DNA of 64,000 bases from Pseudoxanthomonas sp. (GTDB taxonomy: Bacteria > Pseudomonadota > Gammaproteobacteria > Xanthomonadales > Xanthomonadaceae). Where the stretch lies: NCBI RefSeq assembly GCF_002863005.1, contig NZ_PKDG01000015.1:248001-312000 (forward strand). The letters are read 5' to 3'. The notes below the pieces were generated by a model, which was not told where the DNA came from, made no database searches, and saw nothing but the letters and a program-made list of their open reading frames with translations. This document shows, piece after piece, positions 8,737 to 16,337 of the stretch; position 1 is the stretch's first letter, and every line of letters begins with the position of its first letter. A program made the translations under genes and the position numbers.

Positions 8737-9057
8737 TCAGCGGAACATGCCCGGCAGGAAGCTGTGCCACTTGGACCCGCGGTTGCGCGGCAGCGGGGTG
8801 TCGTCGTCGTCGCCACCGCCCCGCGTGGTGACGGGCGCCAGGGTTGCCGGCACGCCGTACTTGGTACGGGCGGCATTCGCGCGAGCGCGCCGGGGGTCCG
8901 AGGCAACCGGCACGGCATCGACCTGCCGTTCCGCAACCGCGCGGTCGGCGATCTCCGGACACGTGTCGACGTTGCCGTTGGCGAGGCCACGCCCGTTCTG
9001 GGCGAACGCCACGGCCGAAGCAGCCAGGAGCAGCAGGGCAAGGCTGGCGCGAAGCAT
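8737..9057 (-). CDS. small exported protein, unknown function
   Basis: A 106-residue protein with a signal peptide (MLRASLALLLLAASAVAFAQ, likely cleaved after AFA) and a short, charged mature part with an Asp run (GGGDDDDTPLP) and a C-terminal RGSKWHSFLPGMFR. The C-terminal motif resembles small xanthomonad exported proteins without known function. It lies 18 bases upstream of mtfA on the same strand and could be co-transcribed with it. Confidence 0.6.
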   Translation of the reverse strand: MLRASLALLLLAASAVAFAQNGRGLANGNVDTCPEIADRAVAERQVDAVPVASDPRRARANAARTKYGVPATLAPVTTRGGGDDDDTPLPRNRGSKWHSFLPGMFR

Positions 9058-9249
9058 CGGGGAGACTCCTGTCAGTCGGGTACAGCGGCCAGAGAACGCC
9101 GCCGACTATAGCCGGATTGGCGCCGGAGGGCATGGATCCTCGAGCGCTTTGCGACGAAACCGCGCCCCGCGGCGACAGACCGAGGAAAACCCGGCATGGG
9201 CTGCTGCGACGCAACAGGGCGGCGCCCACGCTTGCGGCAGACTCTTGCC

Positions 9250-11064
9250 ATGTCCGCGCCCCACGACCGTCCCCTGACCGCCCCCGCCCTGCGCCTGGCG
9301 CTGATCGCCGGGGCCCGTCGGGTCATTGCGGCTCGGGATGGATTGAACCGCATCAACGTGTTCCCGGTCGCCGATGGCGATACCGGCAACAATCTCGCCT
9401 CTACGCTCGGCAGCGTGCTGCACGGCGCGCTCAGCCAGCCCAGCCAGCATGCCGGCGATTTGCTCAGCCGTGTCGGCAATGACGCGATCGACGGTGCGCG
9501 CGGCAATTCCGGCGCCATCCTGGCGCAGTTCCTCCATGGGGTGGCCGAGCACGTGCATGCATTGCCCGAACTGGACGCGCGTTCGCTGGCGGCCGCGGTG
9601 CGCCGCGGTGCGCAGAGCGCCCGGCAGGCGCTGGCCCAGCCGGTCGAGGGCACCATCCTCAGCGTCATCAGCGCCTTCGCCGACGAACTCGACGCGGCGG
9701 CGGACAGCGCGCAGCCCGACACGCGCAGCGGGTTCACGCGTGCGCTCATGCGCGCACGGCATGCGCTTGCCGACACGCCGCGCCAGATGGCGCTGCTGCA
9801 GAAGGCCGGCGTGGTCGATGCCGGCGCGCAGGGCTTCGTCGACCTGCTGGAGGGCATCGCCGAGTTCGTCGAAGGGGGGCCGCGCGCCGTGCGCGTGCGC
9901 GCCGGTGCGCCGGTCGCGGCGAACGACGCCGCCGCCCCCCTGGACCATGACCACGAGATCGACCCGGATCGCCGCTGGTGCACCGAATGCCTGCTGCTCG
10001 GCGAGGGCCTGGACCGCGAGCGCCTGCGCGCGGCGCTGGAGGCGATGGGCGCCGATTCCATCGTCATCGCGGGCGGTACCGCGCGCCTGCGCGTGCACGC
10101 GCATGCCGGATCGCCGCAGGCCTTGTTCGATGCCTGCGCGCAGCAAGGGCGCGTGGAAGGCATGAAGGCCGACGACATGATCCGGCAGCAGGCGGTCGCC
10201 GCTGCGCCGCAACCGCTCGTGGTGGTCACCGACAGTGCCGCCGACCTGCCGGACGACATCGCCGAGCGTTACGCGATCGGCGTGGTGCCGGCCCGGGTGG
10301 ATCTGGACGGCCGCGATTACCTCGACAAGGTGGGGCTGTCGACGGCCGAGTTCTATCGGCGCATGGCGGCGTCGCGCCAGTTGCCGCGCACGAGCCAGCC
10401 CCCGCCGGGGGATTTCCGCCGCCACTTCGAACTGGCGCTCGCACATCATGCGCGCGTGCTGTACGTGGGCCTGTCGCGGGCGTTGTCGGGCACGCTGCAG
10501 TCAGGCGAGCATGCGGCGGCCCGCGACCCCGGCAGGCGCGTGCGCGTCTTCGATACGGTCAACGCGGCCTGCGGCCAGGCCCTGCTGGTCTGGCGCGCCG
10601 CCGAGCTGGCCGCGCTGGGGCATGACGAGGCGGAGGTGCTGGCCGAACTCGCGCGCCTGCGTCCGCAGACCCGCATGTGGGCCATCGCACCCGACATCTC
10701 CCACGCGGTGCGTGGGGGCCGCATTCCCCGCTGGGCGGCGCCGATCGCACGGCTCAGTGCGCTGACGCCGATGGCGAAGATGAGCGTCGACGGCCGCATG
10801 GTCGTCGCCGGGCTCCTGCTGACCCGCGATCGCGCACCCGAAGCGTTCGCACGGCGCGTTGCGCGACAACTGCCGGCGGGACAGCGCTGGCGCCTGATCG
10901 TCGGACACTGCGATGCGCGGCCCGAGGGCGAGCGCCTGCTGGCCGCACTGCGTGCGCGCGTGTCGATCAGCGAATACCGGTTGGTGGAAACCGGGGCGGC
11001 GATCGGTGCACACGCCGGACAGGGCGCGCTGATCGTGGCGGTGCAGCCGGCCGACGATGCCTGA
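9250..11064 (+). CDS. DAK2-DegV fusion, single-chain fatty-acid-kinase-like protein
   Basis: A 604-residue protein that joins the two halves of the Firmicute fatty acid kinase. Residues about 10-190 are a DhaL/DAK2 (FakA_N) nucleotide-binding domain with the motif NVFPVADGDTGNN (Asp42 and Asp44 expected to hold Mg-ATP) and GARGNSGAILAQ. Residues about 240-300 match the FakA middle domain: Cys244 in RWCTECLLLGEG, and His283 and His285 in RLRVHAHAG. Residues about 323-600 form a DegV (FakB) lipid-binding domain with VVVTDSAADLPDD, RTSQPPPGDF and SRALSGTLQSG. In Gram-positives FakA plus fatty-acid-loaded FakB make acyl-phosphate. The next gene, 32 bases on, is plsY, which uses acyl-phosphate. 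The ATG at 9250 is chosen because homology begins a few residues later. Activity is inferred. Confidence 0.88.
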   Translation: MSAPHDRPLTAPALRLALIAGARRVIAARDGLNRINVFPVADGDTGNNLASTLGSVLHGALSQPSQHAGDLLSRVGNDAIDGARGNSGAILAQFLHGVAEHVHALPELDARSLAAAVRRGAQSARQALAQPVEGTILSVISAFADELDAAADSAQPDTRSGFTRALMRARHALADTPRQMALLQKAGVVDAGAQGFVDLLEGIAEFVEGGPRAVRVRAGAPVAANDAAAPLDHDHEIDPDRRWCTECLLLGEGLDRERLRAALEAMGADSIVIAGGTARLRVHAHAGSPQALFDACAQQGRVEGMKADDMIRQQAVAAAPQPLVVVTDSAADLPDDIAERYAIGVVPARVDLDGRDYLDKVGLSTAEFYRRMAASRQLPRTSQPPPGDFRRHFELALAHHARVLYVGLSRALSGTLQSGEHAAARDPGRRVRVFDTVNAACGQALLVWRAAELAALGHDEAEVLAELARLRPQTRMWAIAPDISHAVRGGRIPRWAAPIARLSALTPMAKMSVDGRMVVAGLLLTRDRAPEAFARRVARQLPAGQRWRLIVGHCDARPEGERLLAALRARVSISEYRLVETGAAIGAHAGQGALIVAVQPADDA

Positions 11065-11084
11065 ACCTGTGCGGGGGCGTGGCC

Positions 11085-11090
11085 CATAAT
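11085..11090 (+). promoter_or_regulatory. possible internal -10 box for plsY
   Basis: CATAAT lies 6 bases before the plsY ATG, the same spacing as before dusA and the SPOR gene. It could drive a leaderless plsY transcript inside the operon. Confidence 0.35.
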
Positions 11091-11096
11091 GGCGCC

Positions 11097-11723
11097 ATGC
11101 TGATCGCCTCCCTGCTGTTGCTGTCCGCCTATCTGGTCGGGTCCGTATCGGGCAGTCTGGTGCTGGGCCGCCTGCGCGGCGTGGACATCCGCACGCAGGG
11201 CAGCGGCAACGCCGGCGGCACCAATGCCTTCCGTACCCAGGGCGCGAAGTTCGCGCTGGGCGTGGTGCTGGTCGACATCGGGAAGGGCGCGCTGGCGGCA
11301 TGGCTCGCGCTGGCCTTCGCGCCGGAGGACGGATCCGTGCCGCCGCGCGTGCTGGGCTTCATGGCGGCATTCGTGGCGGCGCTGGGCCATGTCTGGCCGG
11401 TGTGGCACGGCTTCCGCGGTGGCAAGGGGGTAGGCACGCTGTTGGGCGGCATGGCCGTGATGTGGCCGATGGCGCTGCTGCCCCTGTTCGCGGTTTGGGT
11501 GGTCGTGCTGGTGGCGACGGGCTACGTCGGCCTGGCGTCGATCGTCGCCACCGCTTGCCTGGTGCCGCTGTCGTGGTGGCTGCTGGTCGATCGCGCTGCA
11601 CAGGTGTTCGCGATGGCCGCCGCGCTGCTGGTGCTGTTCACCCATCGGGTGAACGTCCGGCGCTTGCGCGATGGCACGGAATCGCGCTTCGAGCGCGTCC
11701 GTATCTGGCGCCGTCGCGCGTGA
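11097..11723 (+). CDS. plsY: acyl-phosphate:glycerol-3-phosphate acyltransferase PlsY
   Basis: Integral inner-membrane enzyme of 208 residues that transfers the acyl group of acyl-phosphate to glycerol-3-phosphate, the first step of phospholipid synthesis. The three PlsY motifs are visible: GSGNAGGTNAFR (motif 1, residues about 38-49), GHVWPVWHGFRGGKGVGT (motif 2, about 100-117) and THRVNVRRLRDGTE (motif 3, about 181-194). There are about six hydrophobic helices and the length is normal. It follows the FakA/FakB-like fusion by 32 bases, a suggestive donor-acceptor pairing, and its stop overlaps the GTG start of birA. Confidence 0.95.
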   Translation: MLIASLLLLSAYLVGSVSGSLVLGRLRGVDIRTQGSGNAGGTNAFRTQGAKFALGVVLVDIGKGALAAWLALAFAPEDGSVPPRVLGFMAAFVAALGHVWPVWHGFRGGKGVGTLLGGMAVMWPMALLPLFAVWVVVLVATGYVGLASIVATACLVPLSWWLLVDRAAQVFAMAAALLVLFTHRVNVRRLRDGTESRFERVRIWRRRA

Positions 11724-12682
11724 GCGGCGAACGCGAACTGCTGCAGCGCCTGATCGACGGCCCTGCGACAGGCGACGCGCTCGCGCGCGATACCGGGTTG
11801 ACGCGTGCGGCGATGTGGAAGCGCATCGAAGCCTTGCGCGCAGGGGGAGTGCGCATCGACGCGCAGGCGGGGCGTGGCTATGCGCTGGCCGACGCGGTCG
11901 AGCTGCTGGATGCCCACCTGATCCGCGCGCGCATGCAGGATGCCGCCGCGTTGTCGTCGCTCGATGTGGCATGGGCCTTGGATTCCACCAACAGCGAGCT
12001 GCTGCGGCGCCCGGCACCGGAGCGCGGCGTCGAGGTTTTGTTGGCCGAACAGCAGACCGGGGGCCGCGGACGACGTGGCCGCCAGTGGGCATCGCCGATC
12101 GCGTCGAACCTCTACCTGTCGCTCTCGCGCCAGTTCTCGGGCGGGCTCGCCCGCCTGGCAGGCCTGAGCCTGGTGGTCGGCGTGGCCGTCGCGGAGGCGC
12201 TGCGGCAGGCCGGGTACGCCGCGGTAGGGGTGAAATGGCCCAACGACCTGCTGGCGCACGACCGGAAGCTGGGTGGCATCCTGGTGGAAGGGGGGGGCGA
12301 GCACGGCGGACCGGTACGTGCGGTGATCGGCATGGGCGTGAACGTGCGCATGCCGGCGCCGGTCGGTGCCACCATCGACCAGGCATGGACGGACTTGGCG
12401 AGCCTTGCCGAGGGCGCGCCATCGCGCAACACACTGGCGGCCCGACTGCTGGACGCCCTGCTGCCCGCGCTCGACCAGTTCGACCGTGATGGGCTTTCGC
12501 CCTTTCGCGCGCGCTACGCCGCGCTGGATGCACTGGCAGGACGTGCCGTCACCGTGCATGGATCGCAGGGCGACGAGCAGGGCGTGGCCGACGGCATCGG
12601 CGACGATGGCGCGTTGCGGGTCAGGATGGGCGAAGCGGTGAAGTACGTGCATGCGGGCGAGGTCAGCGTGAGGGCGATATGA
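11720..12682 (+). CDS. birA: bifunctional biotin ligase/repressor BirA
   Basis: Biotin-[acetyl-CoA carboxylase] ligase of 320 residues: it makes biotinyl-AMP and attaches biotin to AccB. An N-terminal winged helix (about 1-62, LARDTGLTRAAMWKRIEAL) indicates that it also represses biotin genes. The catalytic core has the GGRGRRGRQWASP loop, KWPNDLL with the conserved Lys, and GGILVE and GMGVNVRM strands; a small C-terminal SH3-like domain ends at the stop. GTG at 11720 is used because it overlaps the plsY stop by 4 bases and precedes the helix-turn-helix. Its own stop overlaps the coaX ATG. Confidence 0.93.
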   Translation: MSGERELLQRLIDGPATGDALARDTGLTRAAMWKRIEALRAGGVRIDAQAGRGYALADAVELLDAHLIRARMQDAAALSSLDVAWALDSTNSELLRRPAPERGVEVLLAEQQTGGRGRRGRQWASPIASNLYLSLSRQFSGGLARLAGLSLVVGVAVAEALRQAGYAAVGVKWPNDLLAHDRKLGGILVEGGGEHGGPVRAVIGMGVNVRMPAPVGATIDQAWTDLASLAEGAPSRNTLAARLLDALLPALDQFDRDGLSPFRARYAALDALAGRAVTVHGSQGDEQGVADGIGDDGALRVRMGEAVKYVHAGEVSVRAI

Positions 12683-13416
12683 CGCAGTGGCTGTTCGATC
12701 TCGGAAATTCGCGGCTGAAATGCGCGCAACTGCACGACGACGGGAGCGTGGGGGACGTGCGGGCGATGGCGTATGAGGAAGGCCTGGCGGACGCGCTCGC
12801 GGCTACCGTGGGGCATGACGGAACGTCGGCCGTCCTCGCCAGCGTGGCGTCGCCGGTGCGCACGGCGATGGTCGTCGACTGGTTGACGACACGCTTCCAG
12901 ACCGTATCCATCGCACGCACGCAGGCTGCATTGGCGGGCGTCCGTATCGCATATCCCGACCCTGCCCGGATGGGCGTGGACCGCTTCCTGGCCCTGCTCG
13001 GGGCGCGCCGGCGAGGTGCTGTCCCGTGGCTGGTCGTGGGGGTGGGCACGGCGATCACCGTGGACCTGCTCGATGGCCGCGGGCAACACCGGGGTGGGCG
13101 CATCGCGCCGTCGCCGCGCCTGATGCGCGATGCGCTGCAGGCCGCGGCCGCGCAACTGCCGGCATGCGGCGGCGACTATGTGGAGTTCGCCACGGAGACG
13201 GCCGATGCCTTGGCGTCCGGCTGCGAGGGCGCCGCGTTGGGGCTGATCGAGCGCAGCCTGCAGCAGGCGCATGCACTGCTGGGAGAACGGCCCGCCCTGC
13301 TGCTGCATGGCGGGGGTGCCCCCGGGCTGGCGTCGCAGTTGGATGCGCCGGCCGTGGCACCGGCACTCGTGCTCGAAGGGCTGGCGGTGTGGGCACGTCT
13401 CGGTGCGGCCGCTTGA
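12679..13416 (+). CDS. coaX: type III pantothenate kinase CoaX
   Basis: First enzyme of coenzyme A synthesis, phosphorylating pantothenate; type III enzymes need a monovalent cation and are insensitive to CoA feedback. The 245-residue protein has the ASKHA fold signature LFDLGNSRLK (phosphate loop, residues 5-14), the PDPARMGVDRFLALLGA segment with the catalytic Asp near residue 99, and VVGVGTAITVDLLDGRGQHRGG. It overlaps birA by 4 bases; the birA-coaX pairing is common in gammaproteobacteria. Confidence 0.93.
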   Translation: MTQWLFDLGNSRLKCAQLHDDGSVGDVRAMAYEEGLADALAATVGHDGTSAVLASVASPVRTAMVVDWLTTRFQTVSIARTQAALAGVRIAYPDPARMGVDRFLALLGARRRGAVPWLVVGVGTAITVDLLDGRGQHRGGRIAPSPRLMRDALQAAAAQLPACGGDYVEFATETADALASGCEGAALGLIERSLQQAHALLGERPALLLHGGGAPGLASQLDAPAVAPALVLEGLAVWARLGAAA

Positions 13417-13423
13417 GCGCGGA

Positions 13424-13429
13424 TAGAAT
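13424..13429 (+). promoter_or_regulatory. -10 box of the SPOR-protein gene (leaderless arrangement)
   Basis: TAGAAT ends 6 bases before the ATG at 13436, the same geometry as dusA, so a leaderless transcript is likely. Confidence 0.45.
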
Positions 13430-13435
13430 CGCATC

Positions 13436-14092
13436 ATGCTGATCCGCGCCCTGATCGTCTTGTTGGTCGTCCTGAATCTGGGAGCCGCCGCGTGGTGGCT
13501 GAGCCGCCCCGCGCCGTTGCCCGAACCGGAGCCGGTGCTTCCCGCAGGCGTCGCCCGCCTGCAATTGGTGGATGAAACGGGACCGGCGGCGCTTCCGTCA
13601 TACCCCACGGCCGCACCTTCGGCCACGCCGACCGCCTGCGTCAGCCTGGGGCCCTACACGAGCCAGGCTGCCGCGACGCAGGCACAAGCCACGGCCGCCC
13701 GCCACCTGGTGCGCCCGCGCGTGCGTGAGGTTCCCGGCATGAGCGCCAGCGGCTATCAGGTGGTGATCCCGCCCGCAGCATCGCTGGAAGACGCACAGGC
13801 GGAAGCGGCGAAGATCGGTGCTGCCGGCTTCGACGACTTCCTCGTCGTGCGGCAGGGTGACCAGGCCAATGGCATCGCCCTGGGACGCTACCGCAGCCGC
13901 GACGCGGCGGAGCGTCGACTCGCCCAGCTGCAGGCAGCGGGCTTCGCCGCGCAACTGCAACCGGTCGGTCGCGCCGGTCCCGGCCTCTGGTGGGTGGATG
14001 CCGGCATCGTCGAGGGTACCGACCCCGCCGCACTCGCGCGCCTTGCCGGCAGCGGCGAGCCGCAGCCGCTCGAATGCACCGCGCTGCGCTAG
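13436..14092 (+). CDS. membrane-anchored SPOR-domain protein
   Basis: A 218-residue protein with one N-terminal membrane helix (MLIRALIVLLVVLNLGAAAW), a Pro-rich periplasmic linker (about 22-60) and a C-terminal SPOR-like region from about residue 65 to 180. The VSLGPYTSQAAATQAQATAA and GIALGRYRSRDAAERRLAQL segments are the repeated beta-alpha units of SPOR domains, which bind denuded peptidoglycan glycans at the septum. The residues after about 180 are poorly defined. It closes the plsY-birA-coaX run, and its TAG stop overlaps the -10 box of the tRNA gene downstream. Confidence 0.75.
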   Translation: MLIRALIVLLVVLNLGAAAWWLSRPAPLPEPEPVLPAGVARLQLVDETGPAALPSYPTAAPSATPTACVSLGPYTSQAAATQAQATAARHLVRPRVREVPGMSASGYQVVIPPAASLEDAQAEAAKIGAAGFDDFLVVRQGDQANGIALGRYRSRDAAERRLAQLQAAGFAAQLQPVGRAGPGLWWVDAGIVEGTDPAALARLAGSGEPQPLECTALR

Positions 14093-14095
14093 AAT
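14090..14095 (+). promoter_or_regulatory. -10 box of tRNA-Thr
   Basis: TAGAAT placed 9 bases before the first tRNA base, overlapping the stop codon of the preceding gene. No clear -35 consensus is seen. Confidence 0.45.
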
Positions 14096-14104
14096 TGCGC
14101 CCGC

Positions 14105-14180
14105 GCCGCTTTAGCTCAGCTGGTAGAGCAACCGCCTTGTAAGCGGTAGGTCATCCGTTCGATTCGGATAAGCGGCACCA
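14105..14180 (+). tRNA. tRNA-Thr (anticodon UGU)
   Basis: A complete 76-base cloverleaf. The acceptor stem GCCGCTT pairs with AAGCGGC, the D-stem is GCTC/GAGC, the anticodon stem ACCGC/GCGGT encloses the loop CTTGTAA with anticodon TGT (reads ACA), and the T-stem ATCCG/CGGAT encloses TTCGATT. The discriminator is A and the CCA end is encoded. Confidence 0.96.
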
Positions 14181-14277
14181 CGCTTCCCCGCCTCGCCGTC
14201 GCGCCACGTGCTGCGATGCCACAGGCCCGTCATCGCCGAACGCATAGACTGTGCGCCTGTTTTCGCAGGACGTACCC

Positions 14278-15201
14278 ATGAGTCGAGTCTTCCCCCCCGT
14301 CTCCCTGATCGGCGTTCCCACCGACGTCGGCGCCGGCCATCGCGGCGCCCGCATGGGCCCGGATGCACTGCGCATCGCCGGCCTGGGCGAGGCACTGGCA
14401 GCGCGTGGCGTGGACGTCGTCGATACCGGCAACGTACAGGGGCCCGCCAATCCCTGGACCGGTCCGGTCAGCGGCTACCGTCACCTCGACGAAGTGGTGG
14501 CATGGAACCGGGCGGTGATGGATGCCACCGCGGCGGAACTGGCGCGCAACCGTCTCCCGATCATGCTGGGGGGTGACCACTGCCTGGCGATGGGGTCCAT
14601 CACGGCCGTCGCGCGCCACTGTCGCCAAAGAGGCAAGAAGCTGCGCGTGCTGTGGCTGGATGCGCATTCGGATTTCAACACCAGCGACGTCACGCCGTCG
14701 GGCAACATCCACGGCATGCCGGTGGCGTGCCTGTGCGGCATCGGCCCCGATGCGCTGACGAAACTGGGTGGAGAGTCGCCGGCCATCACCCCGGCGATGG
14801 TCCGGCAGATCGGGATCCGCTCGGTCGATCCGGAGGAGAAGCGGCTCATCAAGGACCACCAGGTCGATGTGTACGACATGCGCTACATCGACGAGGTCGG
14901 CATGAAGCGGACCATGGAGACGGCGCTGGAGGGGCTGGATGCCGATACCCACCTGCACGTGAGCTTCGACGTGGATTTCCTGGACCCCAGCATCGCGCCC
15001 GGCGTGGGCACCACGGTGCCCGGCGGGCCCAACTACCGCGAGGCGCAGCTGGTGATGGAGATGATCGCGGACACGCGGCTGATGGGTTCGCTGGACATCG
15101 TCGAACTGAATCCCGTGCTGGATCGCCGCAACCGCACTGCCAAGCTGACGGTGGACCTGGTGGAAAGCCTGTTCGGCAAATCCACCCTGATGCGCGACTA
15201 G
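14278..15201 (+). CDS. rocF: arginase
   Basis: Cytosolic Mn2+ enzyme of 307 residues hydrolysing arginine to ornithine and urea. The two-metal ligand motifs are intact: GGDHCLAMGS, DAHSDFNTSD with the His/Asp/Asp cluster, and SFDVDFLDPS. SGNIHGMPVA and DIVELNPVLD, a Glu-containing C-terminal strand, match RocF-type arginases rather than agmatinases. The ATG at 14278 begins just before the conserved SLIGVPTDVGAGHRG. A TAGACT box at 14245-14250 gives a short leader. It is a single gene between the tRNA and the lipoprotein pair. Confidence 0.92.
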   Translation: MSRVFPPVSLIGVPTDVGAGHRGARMGPDALRIAGLGEALAARGVDVVDTGNVQGPANPWTGPVSGYRHLDEVVAWNRAVMDATAAELARNRLPIMLGGDHCLAMGSITAVARHCRQRGKKLRVLWLDAHSDFNTSDVTPSGNIHGMPVACLCGIGPDALTKLGGESPAITPAMVRQIGIRSVDPEEKRLIKDHQVDVYDMRYIDEVGMKRTMETALEGLDADTHLHVSFDVDFLDPSIAPGVGTTVPGGPNYREAQLVMEMIADTRLMGSLDIVELNPVLDRRNRTAKLTVDLVESLFGKSTLMRD

Positions 15202-15348
15202 GTCTGCCGGGACGAGGAAACTGCGCCTGAACGCGCCAGCAGGGGCTTCACGCGGCCTATACGCCACGACGACGAAGGTGCACGCACACGCCGCTGCGGT
15301 GTGGGACGCACCCGCATCGGCACCCCTTTTCCACCCAGGAGATGACAC

Positions 15349-15501
15349 ATGAAGCGTGCAATGATGCTGCTGCTGACGGCGATGTTCTCGATGGCGGTCC
15401 TGTCGGGCTGCAACACCATGGCCGGTGCCGGCAAGGACGTGCAGAAGGTCGGCGAGAAGGTCGAGGACAAGGCCCAGGACTGCAAGGACGGCAAGTGCTG
15501 A
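15349..15501 (+). CDS. entericidin-like small lipoprotein (copy 1)
   Basis: A 50-residue lipoprotein precursor. It has a signal sequence ending in the lipobox LSGC (Cys21), followed by CNTMAGAGKDVQKVGEKVED, the hallmark of entericidin A/B proteins, which in E. coli form a stress-related toxin/antidote-like lipoprotein pair. This copy has a longer, Cys-containing tail (KAQDCKDGKC). The SD AGGAG precedes the ATG. A strong terminator follows. A paralogue lies 202 bases downstream. Confidence 0.85.
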   Translation: MKRAMMLLLTAMFSMAVLSGCNTMAGAGKDVQKVGEKVEDKAQDCKDGKC

Positions 15502-15545
15502 TGCATGCGGGTTGATGCGACCGCTCCTCGCGGAAGCGTTACAGG

Positions 15546-15571
15546 AAGGGGCCGGGCGACCGGCCCCTTTT
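15546..15571 (+). terminator. Rho-independent terminator after entericidin-like copy 1
   Basis: A 10-bp perfect stem AAGGGGCCGG / CCGGCCCCTT with a GCGA loop and a short T run. Confidence 0.75.
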
Positions 15572-15703
15572 GCTTGTCCGCCCGCGGCGCATGGTCAGCC
15601 TGCAGCCAGCGTGGTTGAATGACACTGCGGTCGTGGGGAGGCCGGGTCCCGCACCCCGGTTCGGCTTGCCCCGGCCCGTGAATACTGTCCACAGGAGTCG
15701 CCT

Positions 15704-15838
15704 ATGAAGCGTGTCGCCGCGTTGCTGATGTTGTCCCTGTTCTCCATCGCCGTGCTGTCCGGCTGCAACACCGTCAAGGGGTTCGGCAAGGACGTGCAGA
15801 AGGTGGGCGAAAAGGTCGAGGATTCCTCCGGCAAGTAA
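15704..15838 (+). CDS. entericidin-like small lipoprotein (copy 2)
   Basis: A 44-residue paralogue of the gene at 15349. Both share an MKR start, the lipobox VLSGC (Cys21) and the GKDVQKVGEKVED core; this copy ends early in SSGK and has lost the Cys-containing tail. A good SD (CAGGAG) precedes the ATG and a terminator follows 26 bases after the stop. The two likely arose by tandem duplication, with each copy now carrying its own terminator and so probably its own promoter. Confidence 0.85.
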   Translation: MKRVAALLMLSLFSIAVLSGCNTVKGFGKDVQKVGEKVEDSSGK

Positions 15839-15864
15839 GCGCCGGCTTCCTCACGCGTCATCAG

Positions 15865-15893
15865 GACGGGCCGCCATGCGGCCCGTCTTTTTT
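15865..15893 (+). terminator. Rho-independent terminator after entericidin-like copy 2
   Basis: A 10-bp perfect stem GACGGGCCGC / GCGGCCCGTC, loop CAT, followed by six T. Confidence 0.85.
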
Positions 15894-16052
15894 GCCTCGC
15901 CGGGTGTTCATCGCCGCGAAGGCGCCGTCATTCGACTGAACGAGCCCGCGTTTCCTAATGCCGCGTTGACGCGCGTTTGATCGGACGGGAACGCCTGCCT
16001 TGCGATGCTGTCCCCGCGGCGCCCCCTGCCGCTCACTCAATGAGGCAACACC

Positions 16053-16274
16053 ATGAATCAGGACATCATCGCCGGCAACTGGAAGCAGCTGAAAGGCAAG
16101 ATCCAGGCGAAGTGGGGCGATCTGACCGATGACGATTTCAAGGTCGCGGAAGGCAACGCGGAGTATCTCGAGGGCAGGCTGCAGGAGCGTTACGGTTACG
16201 ATCGCGACCGCGCCCGCACCGAGGTCGCGGACTTCCAGCGCACGCTGCGTTCCGACAGCAGCTTCAAGCACTGA
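16053..16274 (+). CDS. CsbD family stress protein
   Basis: A 73-residue hydrophilic protein matching the CsbD family ([50 protein letters not shown]). CsbD-like proteins are small four-helix-type proteins strongly induced by general stress; their molecular role is unknown. SD-like TGAGG precedes the ATG and a strong terminator follows the stop, so it is a single-gene unit. It sits beside the entericidin-like genes, which would also suit a stress-response cluster. Confidence 0.9.
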   Translation: MNQDIIAGNWKQLKGKIQAKWGDLTDDDFKVAEGNAEYLEGRLQERYGYDRDRARTEVADFQRTLRSDSSFKH

Positions 16275-16302
16275 GCCATCCGCGTTTCGCGGACGCCGGA
16301 AC

Positions 16303-16336
16303 AAGACGGGCCGCCCCAGGGCGGCCCGTCTTTTTT
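16303..16336. terminator. terminator between csbD and the convergent lipoprotein gene
   Basis: Arms AAGACGGGCCGCCC and GGGCGGCCCGTCTT with a run of six T downstream on the + strand. The stem begins with A residues, so it could also work for the minus-strand gene ending at 16338. Confidence 0.85.
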
Positions 16337-16337
16337 G

